This document shows, piece by piece, positions 32,976 through 34,907 of a stretch of 34,907 nt of DNA (its first letter is position 1; each line of letters begins with the position of its first letter). A program made the translations under genes and the position numbers. The notes beneath the pieces were generated by a model. The model did no database searches, had not been told where the DNA came from, and saw only the letters and a program-made list of their open reading frames with translations. Source of the stretch: a virus; IMG/VR virus record IMGVR_UViG_3300046820_000502, positions 1 through 34,907 of that record. The stretch is one strand, 5' to 3'.

Positions 32976-33671
32976 TCATGACTTGACGGGACTGTCAAGC
33001 CCCATCCCGACGATTTTGTAGTAGTCCTTGAAACGACGGATTAGGGCTACTCCCGTCTCCTTGTCCCTAGGGTCGAACCGCTCAAGCAGGGCGGCTCCGT
33101 TGAAGTTCGTGCTGATGATGGTACAACGCTTGTTCACGCTTCGCTCGTCGATAACGCTGAACAGGTCTGATGCCATGCGTTGAGTAAGACGCTCTTTTCC
33201 GAAATCGTCAATGACAAGGACTTTGCACTCGATGAGATTGTCAATCATCTTGCTGTGGTTGCGTTCGTCAAAGGACTTTTCAATCATTCCCTCCAGTTTA
33301 CGCATGGTCAGGAATAGGTACTCCAGTTGCCTGTCCTTCTTGGCTTCATCCACCCACAGGCGGCGGATGACTTCCCAGATTCCACGGGTCTTGCCGACCC
33401 CAGTCGTGCCGTGGAACAGCAGACCGCAGACTTCACCCTCTGGCTTCCATTCTAGGACGCTTTGAATCTTAGGGTGGAGCCTAGACACGTCCGTGTCCAC
33501 AAAGACTGTAGGCATCGACGGAGGGAACTTCGGCTCCTGCAAGCCAGCGGCGGTCACACGCTCTTTGTCCAGATGCTCACGGCAGTGATGCCAGCGGACG
33601 AGTTTGTTGGAGCCGTCATCCTTGGCGAACAACGCTCCACGCCTTCCGCAATGACAGGCTAGGTCGCTCAC
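32976..33671 (-). CDS. DnaC/IstB-type AAA+ helicase loader
   Basis: The 231-residue protein is read from GTG 33671, which overlaps the upstream stop (GTGA) and has AAGGAGGT six bases upstream. A longer reading from 33710 is less likely. Walker A is GTTGVGKT (88-95), Walker B is VLVIDDFGKE (151-160), sensor-1 is IISTNF (185-190), and Arg residues in IRRF (211-214) suit sensor-2 or a finger. The N-terminal cysteines and histidines CHC (6-8) and HHCREH (28-33) may bind zinc. DnaC-like proteins load the replicative helicase; the replication-protein fragment nearby supports this. Confidence 0.9.
   Translation of the reverse strand: MSDLACHCGRRGALFAKDDGSNKLVRWHHCREHLDKERVTAAGLQEPKFPPSMPTVFVDTDVSRLHPKIQSVLEWKPEGEVCGLLFHGTTGVGKTRGIWEVIRRLWVDEAKKDRQLEYLFLTMRKLEGMIEKSFDERNHSKMIDNLIECKVLVIDDFGKERLTQRMASDLFSVIDERSVNKRCTIISTNFNGAALLERFDPRDKETGVALIRRFKDYYKIVGMGLDSPVKS
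32983..33000. promoter_or_regulatory. inverted repeat CTTGAC-N6-GTCAAG
   Basis: CTTGAC (32983-32988) and GTCAAG (32995-33000) form a 6-bp inverted repeat at the very 3' end of the helicase-loader gene. It shares the CTTG/CAAG arms of the palindrome at 32888-32896 on the other side of the terminator. It may be a second binding site for the RHH protein. Confidence 0.35.
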
Positions 33672-34024
33672 GACTGCACCTCCTTGGCGGCGTTCCATGC
33701 TTTGACGCACTCTGGGTCTTGTGCGTCATCGTGGTACAGCCTTTCCTCAAATTGAAGGATACTTGCCATCGCATCCCCGACCTTGGTCAGCCGCTCGACC
33801 TGTGCTTCAAGGCGAGAGGATTGCTTATGATGCTCCATTGATTGACGAGTTAATGCCATTGTATGGTCAACATACTTGACAGCCCCTTGAGATGCCAAAG
33901 TCAGCCGCTCGACCTCGGCCTTGAGGCGGGCGACCTCGGCCTTGAGTTCGGAGATTTCTGCCTTCTTTTCGAGATTATCGTGGAAGGCATCTTCCCACAT
34001 TTCTTTGTAGCGGTCGGAACTCAC
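33668..34024 (-). CDS. coiled-coil protein (paralogue 1)
   Basis: The 118-residue protein is read from GTG 34024, overlapping the upstream stop (GTGA) after an AAGGGGGT Shine-Dalgarno. Residues 20-42 are a heptad coiled coil (ISELKAEVARLKAEVERL), and further heptads follow (SRLEAQVERL). The DNA encoding RLKAEVERL is an exact 28-base copy of a segment in the next upstream gene. The junction at its 3' end is also repeated. It arose, at least in part, by duplication. The function is unknown. Confidence 0.75.
   Translation of the reverse strand: MSSDRYKEMWEDAFHDNLEKKAEISELKAEVARLKAEVERLTLASQGAVKYVDHTMALTRQSMEHHKQSSRLEAQVERLTKVGDAMASILQFEERLYHDDAQDPECVKAWNAAKEVQS
33903..33930 (-). repeat. 28-bp direct repeat shared with 34229-34256
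   Basis: The 28 bases at 33903-33930 recur exactly at 34229-34256. The first 20 recur at 34166-34185, and a diverged copy begins near 33788. On the - strand the repeat encodes RLKAEVERL. Near-identity at synonymous sites points to recent duplication or gene conversion rather than coiled-coil convergence. Confidence 0.9.
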
Positions 34025-34335
34025 GACTGCACCCCCTTATCGTTCGACCAAAAGGTGCTGTAAGACGAGGGCAGTCGGCTCCCAGATTTAGTCCAGAAGG
34101 ATACATCCACCTCGATATAATCGACACCATCGGGGGTCTTGGTCATCTTGTTAAGGTCAGTTGTTAGCCGCTCGACCTCGGCCTTCAACTGTTCGATGCC
34201 GATACTATCGATGCTGTGGATGGCCTCCAGCCGCTCGACCTCGGCCTTGAGGCGGGTCTGGTCATCAATGGCTTCGTGCCAGAGGTTCTCGTAGTGACGA
34301 GCCTTCTCGATTAGGTCTTCAATTCGGTTGCTCAT
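34021..34335 (-). CDS. coiled-coil protein (paralogue 2)
   Basis: The 104-residue protein starts at ATG 34335, one base after the previous stop. A 20-codon upstream extension overlaps the preceding gene and is rejected. Residues 1-20 resemble the start of paralogue 1 (short Asp/Glu-rich helix, ENLWHEA vs EMWEDAF). Two LKAEVERL coiled-coil copies follow, then a beta-like C-terminus ending NDKGVQS. Its stop overlaps the GTG of paralogue 1. The function is unknown. Confidence 0.72.
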   Translation of the reverse strand: MSNRIEDLIEKARHYENLWHEAIDDQTRLKAEVERLEAIHSIDSIGIEQLKAEVERLTTDLNKMTKTPDGVDYIEVDVSFWTKSGSRLPSSYSTFWSNDKGVQS

Positions 34336-34336
34336 A

Positions 34337-34576
34337 TTATCCCAGTTTGATGTGCTGTTCAAGGGTCTGCCAGCCTTCTCCATCAACATAGGCACGAACT
34401 GTTATGGACAACTGTTCGCAATCCCACTTAGCGGTAATTTCGTATGTATTGTCTGACTTCTCAATGGTCATCTGACCTTCGCTTGTGAGCATGACATCCA
34501 TGTAGTCTTCAATGAAGTTCACGATGATGTTTTCAGCCCAAGCACCGAAGCCTAGGCGATTGATTTGGTTGTTCAT
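34337..34576 (-). CDS. hypothetical 79-residue protein
   Basis: This small alpha/beta protein begins MNNQINRLGFGAWAENI, continues with strands (QMTIEKSDNTYEITAKW, QLSITVRAYV) and ends HIKLG. It is not recognised. It starts seven bases after the replication-protein stop and lies one base before the coiled-coil gene, so it belongs to the same leftward operon. Confidence 0.7.
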   Translation of the reverse strand: MNNQINRLGFGAWAENIIVNFIEDYMDVMLTSEGQMTIEKSDNTYEITAKWDCEQLSITVRAYVDGEGWQTLEQHIKLG

Positions 34577-34583
34577 AGGATGG

Positions 34584-34907
34584 TCAGAATTGGTTGTGGT
34601 CTTCGGCTGTCAAGGGTTTTGCCTTGTAGACTCCGATGTTCTTCTTGGGTTCAAAGATTCCAGCCCAGCCTTGCATGATGCTCTGCTGGATGGCGAAGAT
34701 GGACTTGTCCTCTCCCCACTCCTTGAACTGTTTGAGTTGAGCCTGAACAGTCGCATCCTTGAGCGGCTTCTTGCGTTGCTTGTGGTAGTCAACCCAGCCC
34801 TTCCATGTGTTCACGAAAGCCTCTGAGCCGAACGGCAAACTGAGAATCCACTTAGTCTCAGTCCCTGTATCTTTATCTGCTTTATTATCTACTTTGTTAT
34901 ATGGGTG
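34584..34907 (-). CDS. replication protein, C-terminal part (cut by window edge)
   Basis: The frame is open to the window edge, so only the last 107 residues are visible. A TTG at 34838 could be mistaken for a start, but 23 sense codons precede it without a stop. The visible part has LPFGSEAFVNTWKGWVDYH, then a basic loop, then SIMQGWAGIFEPK. This F-x-x-x-W-x-x-W ... SI-x-x-GW-x-G-I/L-F pattern is typical of the C-terminal domain of phage replication initiator or replisome-organiser proteins. The helicase loader downstream fits. The N-terminal DNA-binding part would lie outside the window. Confidence 0.7.
   Translation of the reverse strand, partial: HPYNKVDNKADKDTGTETKWILSLPFGSEAFVNTWKGWVDYHKQRKKPLKDATVQAQLKQFKEWGEDKSIFAIQQSIMQGWAGIFEPKKNIGVYKAKPLTAEDHNQF

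Noticed and set aside
33672-33710. Longer start for the helicase loader
   Set aside because: GTG 33671 has a strong Shine-Dalgarno and overlaps the previous stop by the usual GTGA; the extension overlaps the upstream gene by 43 bases.
34584-34838. An 84-residue gene starting at TTG 34838
   Set aside because: The frame is open for 23 further codons to the window edge, so it is the end of a larger replication gene.

Overview
The window is part of a tailed, short-tailed (podovirus-like) double-stranded DNA phage genome. Short tRNA genes and a head-tail-ejection-lysis block occupy the + strand from about 0.4 to 29.7 kb. An oppositely oriented early block (replication, recombination, regulation) occupies the - strand from the right edge down to 29.7 kb. 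No integrase, repressor, tail tape measure or contractile sheath gene is visible, which fits a lytic podovirus. No DNA or RNA polymerase gene is visible either, so the genome continues beyond the window. The host cannot be named from the sequence. The three tRNA genes lack an encoded CCA, and most + strand starts lack a Shine-Dalgarno and sit in AT-rich contexts. This argues against an enterobacterial host and suits hosts with weak Shine-Dalgarno use, such as Bacteroidota- or Verrucomicrobiota-like bacteria; that is inference only.

Layout on the + strand: a G-rich gene-free leader (1-438); tRNA-Thr(TGT), tRNA-Arg(TCT) and tRNA-Met(CAT) (439-717); a DNA-binding-like protein; a GH24-type lysozyme; an AT-richer island of unrecognised genes, including a 21-residue acidic peptide (1789-3628); the large terminase; a tiny helix-turn-helix gene squeezed between terminase and portal; a P22-sized portal; a scaffold; a DUF5309/SU10-type major capsid protein; a head-tail adaptor with an inserted carbohydrate-binding-like segment; fibre and tail-nozzle proteins that share a beta domain; and three proteins in the position of T7 gp14, gp15 and gp16 (274, 1294 and 2446 aa), inferred to be ejected. 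A LydA-like holin and a lipoprotein spanin-like protein complete the block. The lysozyme is 27 kb upstream of the holin and spanin.

Layout on the - strand, in transcription order: the C-terminal part of a replication protein (cut by the window edge), a small unknown, two duplicated coiled-coil proteins, a DnaC/IstB-type helicase loader, a terminator-like hairpin flanked by CTTG/CAAG palindromes, a ribbon-helix-helix regulator, an ERF single-strand annealing protein with an SSB-like C-terminal tip, several small genes, a calcineurin-like phosphoesterase, a second small helix-turn-helix protein and a zinc-ribbon protein. Nearly all neighbours overlap by a few bases, so each strand looks like one or two long operons.

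The most interesting object is the 2446-residue protein at 21317-28657. It combines membrane-active glycine-rich segments, an HELFH zincin-like motif, an ADP-ribosyltransferase-like module in an AT-richer insert flanked by two related linkers, a degenerate second zincin-like motif (EELGH), a long charged helix and five 9-residue Asp-Gly repeats. It reads as an ejected multi-effector protein.
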